A DNA stretch of 8,948 nucleotides from Deltaproteobacteria bacterium (GTDB lineage: Bacteria; Myxococcota; B64-G9): positions 1 through 8,948 of the forward strand of contig JAUVAM010000096.1 in NCBI GenBank assembly GCA_030591745.1, written 5' to 3'. The notes beneath the pieces were generated by a model. It saw only the letters and a list, made by a program, of their open reading frames with translations, made no database searches and was not told the DNA's origin. A program made the translations under genes and the position numbers. Positions 1 through 5,530 of this stretch are shown piece by piece. How positions within the stretch are numbered: the stretch's first letter is position 1; each line of letters starts with the position of its first letter.

Positions 1-359
1 AAGGCCTCAAAATTCGTCCGGGTGGCCTGAACAAGGCCCAGGTCGCAGCCGTCTTGGGTGGTGATCGGCAGGCGGCGGCTCAGGCCGCGGCCAGCAAGGG
101 GGCCGGCTTGCTCATGGTGGTGGAGCTCAATGTCGACTTCCGTGGCAAGAATCAAGAAACAGGCACCTATCAGGCTTATGGCTCGGGGGAGCTTCGCTTC
201 ATCCGTACCTCCGATGGTCGGGAACTTTTTACCTCTGAATTGGCAGAAGAAAAGGGCTTTCATCCCTTCAGTAAGAAGGATGCCTATGGTTTGGCTGTGA
301 AGTTTTCCTTGAAGCGCAAGGTCAAACCTGCAGTCGATGCGGCGCTGACCAAGATATGA
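1..359 (+). CDS. C-terminal part of an unrecognised protein (5' partial)
   Basis: The reading frame is open from base 3 (earlier bases belong to a split codon) to the TGA at 357-359, so the gene starts outside the window. A TTG at 54 could in principle start translation, but the residues before it (GLKIRPGGLNKAQVAAVL) read as normal protein, so I treat it as internal. The visible part of about 118 residues begins with an Ala-rich helix, followed by GAGLLMVVELNVDF, a polar strand, and GELRFIRTSDGRELFTSEL, then a basic C-terminal helix. This order (Ala-rich helix, 'GA-LLVV-E' strand, strand with '-DGREL') resembles the alpha/beta domain of envelope proteins such as FlgT-like or LPP20-like lipoproteins. 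That likeness is from memory of the pattern and is weak. The stop lies 17 bases before the next gene's likely start, which points to one operon. No function is assigned. Confidence 0.75.
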   Translation, partial: GLKIRPGGLNKAQVAAVLGGDRQAAAQAAASKGAGLLMVVELNVDFRGKNQETGTYQAYGSGELRFIRTSDGRELFTSELAEEKGFHPFSKKDAYGLAVKFSLKRKVKPAVDAALTKI

Positions 360-376
360 AGGAAAGGAAGAACATC

Positions 377-1027
377 ATGCGAAGGTTTTTTGCACTTGGT
401 TTGTTAGAGGCCCTTTTATCTAGGGCCTCTTATGCTGCGGCGTTAAGCGGCGCAGTGTTTGCGGTTTTGGGTCTTTTTTGTATGACGGCCATGGCGGGTC
501 CCAAGCTCAAGGCCGGGGATAAGGCACCGGATTTTTCACTGCGAGATCGCAGCGGCGCGCTTCATCGATTGAGTGACATGGCTTTCGAGGGCAAGGAGAG
601 CAACTGGCGCAAGAAGAGCATGCTGCTCATCGATTTCTTTCGCACCGATTGCAAGCCCTGCATGAAAGAATTGCCCGAGATCATTGCCTTTCACAACAAG
701 CACAAGGGGCAGGTCAAGGTGCTGATGATTGCCCTTTTGGAGGAAGAGAACGGTCGGGCCAAGCTCAATAGTTGGCTCAAGGCCAACAAACTGCCCTTCC
801 CCGTGCTGGTGGACGCCTACGAGACGGCAGCCAAGAAATATATCGTCGAAGGCGACACCCTCTCATTGCCGTCCATCTTTTTCATCGCCGAGAACGGCAC
901 CATCCGTAAGCGGTTGGTGGGTTTGAAAAAGGATCTGATGAGCGAGTTGGCTGATGTGTTGCCGGCCACCGAGCCTGCCATTTTGCCCGCGGCAAAGCCC
1001 GTCGTCCCGCCCGCCACCACCAAGTAG
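377..1027 (+). CDS. Secreted thioredoxin-fold protein, TlpA/ResA-like redoxin
   Basis: This 216-residue protein probably reduces or isomerises disulfides, or acts as a thiol redox carrier, outside the cytoplasm. Residues 1-40 form a long Sec-type signal peptide with Arg2-Arg3, a hydrophobic stretch at about 22-38, and likely cleavage after AMA (38-40). The thioredoxin domain follows: the 'GDKAPDFSL' entry motif of the AhpC/TSA-redoxin family at 47-55, strand SMLLIDFF (81-88), active site C92-K-P-C95, and a cis-Pro loop at LPS (Pro165). The position before the first Cys is Asp instead of the usual Trp. The tail (196-216) is Pro/Ala-rich. I chose ATG 377 because a GGAAAGGAAG purine run ends six bases upstream. 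An in-frame ATG at 356 overlaps the previous stop (ATGA) but has no ribosome-binding site and would add seven charged residues before the signal. Its partner is unknown. The family is well supported, the substrate is not. Confidence 0.88.
   Translation: MRRFFALGLLEALLSRASYAAALSGAVFAVLGLFCMTAMAGPKLKAGDKAPDFSLRDRSGALHRLSDMAFEGKESNWRKKSMLLIDFFRTDCKPCMKELPEIIAFHNKHKGQVKVLMIALLEEENGRAKLNSWLKANKLPFPVLVDAYETAAKKYIVEGDTLSLPSIFFIAENGTIRKRLVGLKKDLMSELADVLPATEPAILPAAKPVVPPATTK
406..430 (+). repeat. Perfect 9-bp inverted repeat inside the redoxin signal-peptide region
   Basis: AGAGGCCCT (406-414) and AGGGCCTCT (422-430) are exact reverse complements separated by seven bases, TTTATCT. The hairpin lies 27-51 bases after the first base of the ATG at 377. 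A second, imperfect hairpin follows, with arms CTGCG (435-439) and CGCAG (451-455). No T-run follows the first hairpin, so it does not look like an intrinsic terminator. A role in mRNA folding or early translation is possible but unproven. Confidence 0.6.
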
Positions 1028-1916
1028 GTACGTCCTGCTCCTTTTCGCCAGTTGGTTTTTTAGGGCTTTGCCCCTGTCTGTGGCCCTGGCACTGGGCAGA
1101 GCCCTGGCTTGGATCTGGTACCATCTGATTCCCATCCGACGGCGTGTGGCACGAGAGAACCTGGCTCGAGCCATGCCTGAATTGAGTGCCAAACAACAAC
1201 GTCAGGTCATCCGGGGCATGTTTCGCCACTTGGGCATGGGGGGCGCGGAGATGCTACGCATGCCGGGCTTGACCCGGGAGTTGGCTGAAAACCTGGTCGA
1301 GCATGAGGGGCTGGAGATTTTCGAGGAGGCAAGGGCTTTAGGCCGGGGCGTCATCGTGGTCACGGGACACTTCGGCAATTTCGATTTGATAGCCTGCGCC
1401 GAGGCGATACGCGGAATTCCCCTGCACGCCTTGACGCGGGAGAGTTCGGCCAAGGGCGTGAATCGATTTTGGATGAAAGTGCGTGCTCGTTGTGGCTTGC
1501 ATTTGCTGGGGGTCAAGACCAGCCCCATCAAGCTGGGTCGGATTCTGAAAAAGGGCGGCGTGTTGGTCCTCATGGTGGATCAGCACATGCCGAAAGGGCG
1601 CGGAATCCCCGTGCCGTTTTTTGGCAGGGACGCATCGACCACCCACGCCCCGGCGGTATTGGCCCTGGCAACCGGTGCCGTCTTGTTGCCGGTGAGCTCG
1701 GAGCGTCTTGCCGCCGGACGCCACCGGGTGAAAGTCGATCCGCCCATAGATGTCCGGCGGGAGGCCCCGCGGCAGGCAGAGATTGAGCGCATTACTTTGA
1801 CGATCAATCGCTGGCTGGAAGCGCGGATTCGGGCAAGGCCGGATCATTGGCTTTGGGTGCATCGGCGATGGAAGCTGCCCGAGAAGGCTGGGGGAGAATC
1901 GGATGCGCAAGACTGA
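954..1916 (+). CDS. LpxL/HtrB-family lipid acyltransferase
   Basis: This is a membrane-associated acyltransferase of the Lip_A_acyltrans family, which moves a fatty acyl chain onto a lipid A precursor or lysophospholipid at the inner face of the cytoplasmic membrane. Numbering from ATG 954, the hydrophobic N-terminal helix is at 26-60, ending in the basic PIRRRVARENL typical of the family. The catalytic HX4D motif is H139-F-G-N-F-D144 within VVTGHFGNFD. A later conserved block reads VDQHMPKGRG, then VPFFGRDASTTHAPAVLAL. The core length fits the family (about 290-320). The start is doubtful: ATG 954 is the only usual start upstream of the conserved helix, yet it overlaps the redoxin gene by 74 bases, lacks a clear ribosome-binding site, and gives an unconvincing Cys/Pro/Ser-rich first 25 residues. 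CTG 1035, with AGGT five bases upstream, is an alternative; TTG 1068 and GTG 1080 would cut into the helix. The 3' end overlaps the next gene by 14 bases. The exact acceptor lipid cannot be read from the sequence. Confidence 0.9.
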   Translation: MCCRPPSLPFCPRQSPSSRPPPPSRYVLLLFASWFFRALPLSVALALGRALAWIWYHLIPIRRRVARENLARAMPELSAKQQRQVIRGMFRHLGMGGAEMLRMPGLTRELAENLVEHEGLEIFEEARALGRGVIVVTGHFGNFDLIACAEAIRGIPLHALTRESSAKGVNRFWMKVRARCGLHLLGVKTSPIKLGRILKKGGVLVLMVDQHMPKGRGIPVPFFGRDASTTHAPAVLALATGAVLLPVSSERLAAGRHRVKVDPPIDVRREAPRQAEIERITLTINRWLEARIRARPDHWLWVHRRWKLPEKAGGESDAQD

Positions 1917-2646
1917 TCTACAGTATTTTGTCGTTTTCGGCCTGTCCTTGATGCTGCCCTTGGCGGCCTGCAAAGCGGAAAACAAGGCGGAAAACAAGGA
2001 GAATCAGGCAGGCGAATGGGCTGGCAAACGAGCCGAACTGCTCACCGTCCTCAAGCGAGGGGGCATCAAGGATGCAGCGATTCTGAAAGCCATGTCTCGG
2101 GTTCCCCGTCATCGCTTTGTGCCTGAGTCGATGCGCTCGCGGGCCTATTTTGACAGGCCTTTGCCCATCGGCCTGAAGCAGACCATTTCTCAGCCTTGGA
2201 TTGTGGCCTACATGAGCGCCTCGCTCAGAATTCAAGCAGGACAGAAAGTGCTCGAGGTGGGCACTGGATCGGGCTATCAGGCCGCGGTCTTGGCCGAGAT
2301 GGGGGCGCAGGTATATTCGGTGGAGATCCTGCCCGAGTTGGGGCAGCGGGCCAGAGCACTGTTGCGCCGCTTGGGCTATGACAAGGTTTGGGTCCGAGTT
2401 GGGGACGGCTTTGATGGATGGTCCGCGCATGCCCCCTACGATGCGGTCATCGTGACCGCCGCGCCGCTGTCCGTGCCCGAGGCGCTGGTGAAGCAGTTGA
2501 AGGAAGGGGGACGCATGTCCATCCCCATGGGCCCGGCCCATGATCAGCAGTTGATTACCTTTGTGAAGCAAAAGGGCAAGTTGGTCGAACTCAAGCGCTT
2601 GCCCGTGCGCTTCGTGCCCATGACGGGCAAGGTCCGTGGTCGTTGA
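1903..2646 (+). CDS. pcm: Protein-L-isoaspartate O-methyltransferase with lipoprotein signal
   Basis: The enzyme family uses S-adenosylmethionine to methylate isoaspartyl residues of aged proteins, the first step of their repair. The core matches bacterial Pcm closely: AMSRVPRHRFVPESM (63-77), the substrate-side motif TISQPWIVAYM (94-104), SAM motif I VLEVGTGSGY (117-126), acidic Glu141 at the end of the next strand, GDG (167-169), YDAVIVTAA (179-187), and RFVPM near the C-terminus. What is odd is the front. Residues 1-23 are a lipoprotein signal ending in LAAC (Cys23), followed by a hydrophilic KAENKAENKEN linker, so the enzyme is predicted to be lipid-anchored outside the cytoplasm. No in-frame ATG, GTG or TTG near residues 30-45 could give a full cytosolic core. 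ATG 1903 has GGGGGAGA seven bases upstream and overlaps the acyltransferase end by 14 bases, suggesting coupled translation. Family confidence is very high; location is inferred from the lipobox. Confidence 0.95.
   Translation: MRKTDLQYFVVFGLSLMLPLAACKAENKAENKENQAGEWAGKRAELLTVLKRGGIKDAAILKAMSRVPRHRFVPESMRSRAYFDRPLPIGLKQTISQPWIVAYMSASLRIQAGQKVLEVGTGSGYQAAVLAEMGAQVYSVEILPELGQRARALLRRLGYDKVWVRVGDGFDGWSAHAPYDAVIVTAAPLSVPEALVKQLKEGGRMSIPMGPAHDQQLITFVKQKGKLVELKRLPVRFVPMTGKVRGR
1972..1995 (+). repeat. 12-bp tandem duplication in the Pcm linker
   Basis: AAAGCGGAAAAC (1972-1983) is followed directly by AAGGCGGAAAAC (1984-1995), one mismatch apart, then by AAGGAGAA, which begins alike. It encodes KAEN twice, immediately after the lipidated Cys23. 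It probably lengthened the linker between the membrane anchor and the enzyme core by slippage. Confidence 0.7.
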
Positions 2647-2671
2647 CGGGCAAGGTCCGTGGTCGTTGACG
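2621..2671 (+). repeat. 23-bp tandem repeat (2.2 copies) across the pcm stop codon
   Basis: A 23-base unit beginning TGACGGGCAAGG occurs at 2621-2643 and, identically, at 2644-2666, with a third partial copy (TGACG) at 2667-2671. The pcm stop TGA (2644-2646) is the first three bases of copy two, so the duplication leaves the protein unchanged. Each unit contains a short ACGG/CCGT inverted pair. The exact identity suggests a recent duplication. The array lies between the ends of two convergent genes, with no T-rich terminator nearby. Confidence 0.9.
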
Positions 2672-2680
2672 CCTTAGATC

Positions 2681-3010
2681 TTATGGCTCCAGTTCAAGGG
2701 CCGCGGCCAGGGCCTGGTTTAGTTGGCGTAGCGTGTTTTGTGGGAGGGAGCCGATAAAATCCGTTAGCATCGATTTGGGCAGGCTGACGAGTTCGTCGCA
2801 ATGGATGCAGCTTTCGTGTTTCAAGCCTTGTTCAGGCCCCACGGCGACCTGGGTTGAGAGCTCGTTGTTTACGGAGAAGATGGGCGCGCAGACTGCGGTG
2901 GAAAAGCGGGAGTCCAGCAGCACTTGACGGGAGATCACCACGAAGACCCTGGATTTTTTGGGATCGCGCGAGGAGGGCTTTCTAACTCGATACAGCTCGC
3001 CACGTTTCAC
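2681..3010 (-). CDS. mazF: MazF/PemK-family toxin (mRNA endoribonuclease)
   Basis: This 109-residue protein has the MazF/PemK pattern: KRGELYRV at the start, RVFVVISR (21-28), [11 protein letters not shown] (36-46), LSTQVAVG (51-58), [19 protein letters not shown] (62-80) and a C-terminal helix. Members cut single-stranded RNA at short sites and halt translation. Arg21 aligns with the catalytic Arg25 of Bacillus subtilis MazF. The position of its Thr48 appears to be Phe45, with Ser46 next, which I recall as usual in the subfamily bearing LSTQVAVG; the usual Pro after the Arg is Val22. The gene starts at GTG 3010 and overlaps the antitoxin stop by four bases (GTGA), so its translation is probably coupled to the antitoxin. 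It runs convergent to pcm, leaving a 34-base gap. Family confidence is high; activity is untested. Confidence 0.9.
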   Translation of the reverse strand: MKRGELYRVRKPSSRDPKKSRVFVVISRQVLLDSRFSTAVCAPIFSVNNELSTQVAVGPEQGLKHESCIHCDELVSLPKSMLTDFIGSLPQNTLRQLNQALAAALELEP

Positions 3011-3237
3011 AGATTTACCTGAAAGGACAGGACGTCTTCGGCTTCCTGGTTGAGGCTGTCAGCGTTTTGGTTCAGAATCAGTAGTTCTTGTTTGTTCCGG
3101 GCCTCTTTTTTTAGGTGTTTGATGTACGCTCGCACGGCGGCCTCGATGAACCTGGAGCGGTTTCCGGCTCCTGTGAGCATGGCGTCCATGGCCTGAAGGA
3201 GGTCTTGCGACAGTGTTATAGATGTCTTGATTTTCAT
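3007..3237 (-). CDS. Ribbon-helix-helix antitoxin (MazE-like) paired with MazF
   Basis: This 76-residue protein begins with a ribbon-helix-helix DNA-binding domain: strand IKTSITLS (3-9), helix [13 protein letters not shown], turn GAGNRS, and helix [15 protein letters not shown]. The acidic, Gln/Asn-rich C-terminus (about 48-76) is where such antitoxins usually wrap the toxin. It likely neutralises the MazF protein encoded next and represses their shared promoter. Order (antitoxin first) and the four-base overlap are standard for these pairs. The start at ATG 3237 has no good ribosome-binding site: the only GGAG is at 3253-3250, 12 bases away, while a strong promoter ends six bases before the ATG. 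The pair looks lower in GC than the genes around it, which fits horizontal gain. Confidence 0.88.
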   Translation of the reverse strand: MKIKTSITLSQDLLQAMDAMLTGAGNRSRFIEAAVRAYIKHLKKEARNKQELLILNQNADSLNQEAEDVLSFQVNL

Positions 3238-3243
3238 ACTACC

Positions 3244-3272
3244 AATATACTCCAGTCGCTATTTTGTGTCAA
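3244..3272 (-). promoter_or_regulatory. Near-consensus sigma-70 promoter for the toxin-antitoxin operon
   Basis: On the minus strand, -35 TTGACA (3272-3267) is a perfect match, the spacer is 17 bases, and -10 TATATT (3249-3244) matches five of six. Only six bases separate the -10 from the antitoxin ATG at 3237, so transcription should start at or within a base or two of the ATG. This predicts a leaderless message. An RHH antitoxin would be expected to bind near here. Confidence 0.75.
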
Positions 3273-3339
3273 CCCGACCGGATTCATCCAGATCCCCCAC
3301 CCGCTGACTGTCGTTGTCTTATTGTTGTTTTTAGAGAAT

Positions 3340-5397
3340 CTACTCGAGATTTCGCTTAACCGTCGTGGTTTTGCCGGGCAGGATGGTTACCCGAATGGTC
3401 TTTTTGAGCTTGCGGGCCTTGTTGATGGCCGTGAGGGTGTGGGTGCCCGCTGGTAATTCCACCCCCAGCAAGGGGGTGATGCCGAGTTTCTTTTTGCCCA
3501 GGTAAATTTCGCTCCAGGGTTTGGTTTTGATGCGCAGCTTGCCCATTTTGACCGTGCGGGGTTTCGGGCGGGGTGGCCTTCGTTTCAGCTTGCGAGGGGA
3601 AAATGCCAGGGCCACCGTCTCACCGGCCGCGGCCTTGGCCCGTTTGACTTCTTTGCGATAACCCGCACAACGCACGGTCACCTGGTGGCTTTTGTCGGCC
3701 GGGAGCTTGAGTTCTTTGATGGGTGTGGTGCCCGAGAGGGCTTTGCCGTCCACTATCACCTTGCAGCCTGCCGGCTTGGAGTTGACCTTGAAGATCGCCA
3801 ACTCGGGCTTGGGCGGTTCAGGCTTGGGCGGTTCAGGCTTGGGTGGTTCAGGCTTGGGTGGTTCAGGCTTGGGCGGTTCAGGCTTGGGTGGTTCAGGCTT
3901 GGGCGCTTCGGCCACCAGATCGGCGTCGGCATGAATCGAGGTGCCTGCGTCCGTCGAAAGCAGGGGTGTTGGTTTGTTTGGGTCGATGGTTGAGTTACTG
4001 GAGCTCATGCTCCAGAAGAGGTAGCCGGCCACCACGAGGCAAATCAAGATGAAGGGCACACCAAGCCAAAGCGCCAGAGAGGGTTTTTTGATGGCGGCCT
4101 GATCATCTTTTTGTGCATCTATTTCATCTGTTGAGTTTGCCTGGGGGCCGAAGGCTTGCTCTTTGCCGCCCAGGGCTTCGTCATCGAATTCAGCTGGATC
4201 TCGAAGGATGGTGGCGCTGCCCAAGTCCACGCCGGAGGCCTCGGCTGCCGGCATGTCCTTCACTGTTTGGGCCGGCTGGGCCTGGGGCTGTTCTGGACGA
4301 ATCCCAGTGGCCGCGTGGTGCAAATCGCTTTTTCTCAGCTCACCTGACAAGGAGGCTCGGGAGGCCGAGGGCACGGACTCGCTGGTCTCCGGCTTGAGTA
4401 CGCCCAGGCTCACGCCATCGGCGCCACGGCTTTTGATTTCTTCCAAAAGTTTTTGTTTTGTCCTTGCCCGATCGGCAAAGACGGCCTTCATGAAGGCCGC
4501 GATCTCATGGGTGCCCGCGACCTGGCCGCTTTTCCGGATCCACTCCCGTAGCGCTTGACTCATCTCTCCGGCGGTTTGGAATCGGTTGCCCGCGTTTTTT
4601 TCCAGGGCCTTCATGGCGATGGCCGCAAGCCCTTCGGGTACGTCGCTTTTTACGTCGAGCACCTGGGGGATCTCGTCGACGATGATGGCCGTGATGATGG
4701 CCGGTTCGCTCTCGCGTTTGAAAAGGCGCTTGCGGGTCAAGAGCTCCCAGAAGACCACACCCAGGCAAAAAATATCGCTGCGACCGTCCACCGGCTTGCC
4801 GCGGCATTGCTCGGGGCTCATGTAGGTCAACTTGCCCTTGAGGGTGCCGATGCGGGTTTGGTGCATCTGGCTGGCAGCCTTGGCGATACCGAAATCCACC
4901 ACTTTTACCACGCCATTGAACATGGCGATGACGTTGTGCGGGCTGACATCCCGATGCACGATTTTTTGGGGCTGGCCCATTTCATCTTGGAAGTGATGGG
5001 CGAAATGCAGACCGTCGCAAACCTGGGCGGTGATTCCCGCCGCCAGGGCAGGTGTGAGTGTCTGCTTGGCCTCGTAACTCGCCTTGACCAGGAGGCCCAG
5101 GCTTTCGCCCTCCAGGTACTCCATGGCGATGAAGTAATCGTCGTCCGCCTTGCCCAGATCGTAAATCTGTACCACGTTGGGGTGGTTGAGCTGAGCGGCG
5201 ATGCGGGCCTCGTCGAAGAACATCTCGACGAAACGCTCGTCCCGGGCCAAGTGGGGCAGGATTTTTTTGACCACCACCAGTTTTTGGAAACCGCCGATGC
5301 CGGTTTGTCGCGCCAGGTAGATTTCTGCCATGCCGCCCGTGGCCAAAAGGGCCAGCAACTGGTAGCGCCCGAGCATCTGGGGATTTTGTTCACTCAT
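3340..5397 (-). CDS. Membrane Ser/Thr protein kinase with Pro-rich linker and two PEGA domains
   Basis: This 685-residue Hanks-type kinase is built as a receptor. The kinase domain (about 11-290) shows a Gly loop LLATGGMAEIY, ATP lysine near K44 (VVVKK), catalytic HRD (148-150), DFG (168-170) and SPE (194-196). The catalytic loop reads HRDVSPHN, with Ser where most kinases have Lys; this variant is common in myxobacterial kinases. A polar, probably disordered linker (about 320-438) leads to one membrane span (441-462). Outside lie a Lys/Pro/Glu repeat (about 499-532) and two PEGA-type domains (about 533-600 and 619-685), a fold linked to binding the wall or other surface parts. Activation-loop Thr181, Thr185 and Thr191 are possible autophosphorylation sites. 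ATG 5397 is preferred because MSEQNPQMLGRYQLL is the usual entry. TTG 5418 would add seven residues and lies inside the likely promoter spacer. The ligand and targets are unknown. Confidence 0.93.
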   Translation of the reverse strand: MSEQNPQMLGRYQLLALLATGGMAEIYLARQTGIGGFQKLVVVKKILPHLARDERFVEMFFDEARIAAQLNHPNVVQIYDLGKADDDYFIAMEYLEGESLGLLVKASYEAKQTLTPALAAGITAQVCDGLHFAHHFQDEMGQPQKIVHRDVSPHNVIAMFNGVVKVVDFGIAKAASQMHQTRIGTLKGKLTYMSPEQCRGKPVDGRSDIFCLGVVFWELLTRKRLFKRESEPAIITAIIVDEIPQVLDVKSDVPEGLAAIAMKALEKNAGNRFQTAGEMSQALREWIRKSGQVAGTHEIAAFMKAVFADRARTKQKLLEEIKSRGADGVSLGVLKPETSESVPSASRASLSGELRKSDLHHAATGIRPEQPQAQPAQTVKDMPAAEASGVDLGSATILRDPAEFDDEALGGKEQAFGPQANSTDEIDAQKDDQAAIKKPSLALWLGVPFILICLVVAGYLFWSMSSSNSTIDPNKPTPLLSTDAGTSIHADADLVAEAPKPEPPKPEPPKPEPPKPEPPKPEPPKPEPPKPELAIFKVNSKPAGCKVIVDGKALSGTTPIKELKLPADKSHQVTVRCAGYRKEVKRAKAAAGETVALAFSPRKLKRRPPRPKPRTVKMGKLRIKTKPWSEIYLGKKKLGITPLLGVELPAGTHTLTAINKARKLKKTIRVTILPGKTTTVKRNLE
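3806..3910 (-). repeat. 15-bp tandem repeat encoding a Glu-Pro-Pro-Lys-Pro linker
   Basis: Six full 15-base units (3806-3895; plus-strand form GGCTTGGGCGGTTCA) and a degenerate seventh (3896-3910) sit inside the kinase gene. The only change among the full units is C or T at one position, in the order C,C,T,T,C,T, which is a silent third-codon base (CCG or CCA, Pro). The encoded EPPKP units form a stiff, extended spacer between the membrane span and the first PEGA domain. Unit length is a multiple of three, so copy number can change without a frameshift. Confidence 0.95.
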
Positions 5398-5405
5398 CTT
5401 GGGCG

Positions 5406-5434
5406 AGCATAGACTCAAGTGCGCTTGATCTCAA
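5406..5434 (-). promoter_or_regulatory. Candidate promoter for the kinase gene
   Basis: On the minus strand, TTGAGA (5434-5429, five of six to the -35 consensus), a 17-base spacer, and TATGCT (5411-5406, four of six to the -10) end eight bases before ATG 5397. Transcription would start within about two bases of that ATG, again predicting a leaderless message. No Shine-Dalgarno sequence precedes the ATG. Confidence 0.5.
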
Positions 5435-5468
5435 GCTTTCGTTCCCTTCGCGAGTTGTCGACTTCAAG
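5415..5468. promoter_or_regulatory. Cluster of TCAAG/CTTGA half-sites, possible operator
   Basis: The pentamer TCAAG occurs at 5415-5419, 5431-5435 and 5464-5468, with its reverse complement CTTGA at 5424-5428. The first three form back-to-back inverted pairs with 4- and 2-base gaps and cover the kinase -35 and spacer. The fourth lies within the spacer of the candidate promoter for the opposite gene. This is operator-like, but no regulator can be named. Confidence 0.35.
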
Positions 5469-5483
5469 GCCCTGTGTTAGAGT
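5455..5483 (+). promoter_or_regulatory. Candidate promoter for the Cys-rich lipoprotein gene
   Basis: TTGTCG (5455-5460) and TAGAGT (5478-5483) are 17 bases apart, each matching four of six consensus bases. The predicted leader to ATG 5531 is about 40 bases and contains a good GGGAGG ribosome-binding site (5520-5525). Support is modest because both boxes are imperfect. Confidence 0.35.
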
Positions 5484-5530
5484 ATCTGCTGTTGCCAAGC
5501 TGGTTTTTGGGCCGCAGTTGGGAGGTTTTT

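Noticed and set aside
356..376. ATG 356 as the redoxin start, overlapping the previous stop
   Set aside because: It lacks a ribosome-binding site and adds charged residues before the signal peptide, whereas ATG 377 has a strong purine-rich site at the right distance.
2647..2680. Possible bidirectional terminator between pcm and mazF
   Set aside because: The repeat unit has a weak ACGG/CCGT stem, but there is no T-run on either strand and the stem is partly within the coding end.
3329..3350. Possible terminator after the kinase gene
   Set aside because: Only a three-base stem (AGA/TCT) forms, and the downstream minus-strand sequence is A-rich instead of T-rich, so it does not fit an intrinsic terminator.
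3806..3910. Possible CRISPR-like array
   Set aside because: The units are 15 bases, directly adjacent with no spacers, in frame with the kinase, and vary only at a silent base. It is a coding tandem repeat.
4555..5412. A 285-codon open frame on the plus strand opposite the kinase domain
   Set aside because: It is fully antisense to a well-conserved kinase domain. Its His/Asp/Val/Leu-rich sequence is what the reverse complement of kinase codons gives, and it has no recognisable motif.
5474..5530. GTG 5474 as the lipoprotein start
   Set aside because: The extra 19 residues would sit before a perfect lipoprotein signal, and ATG 5531 has a GGGAGG site five bases upstream.
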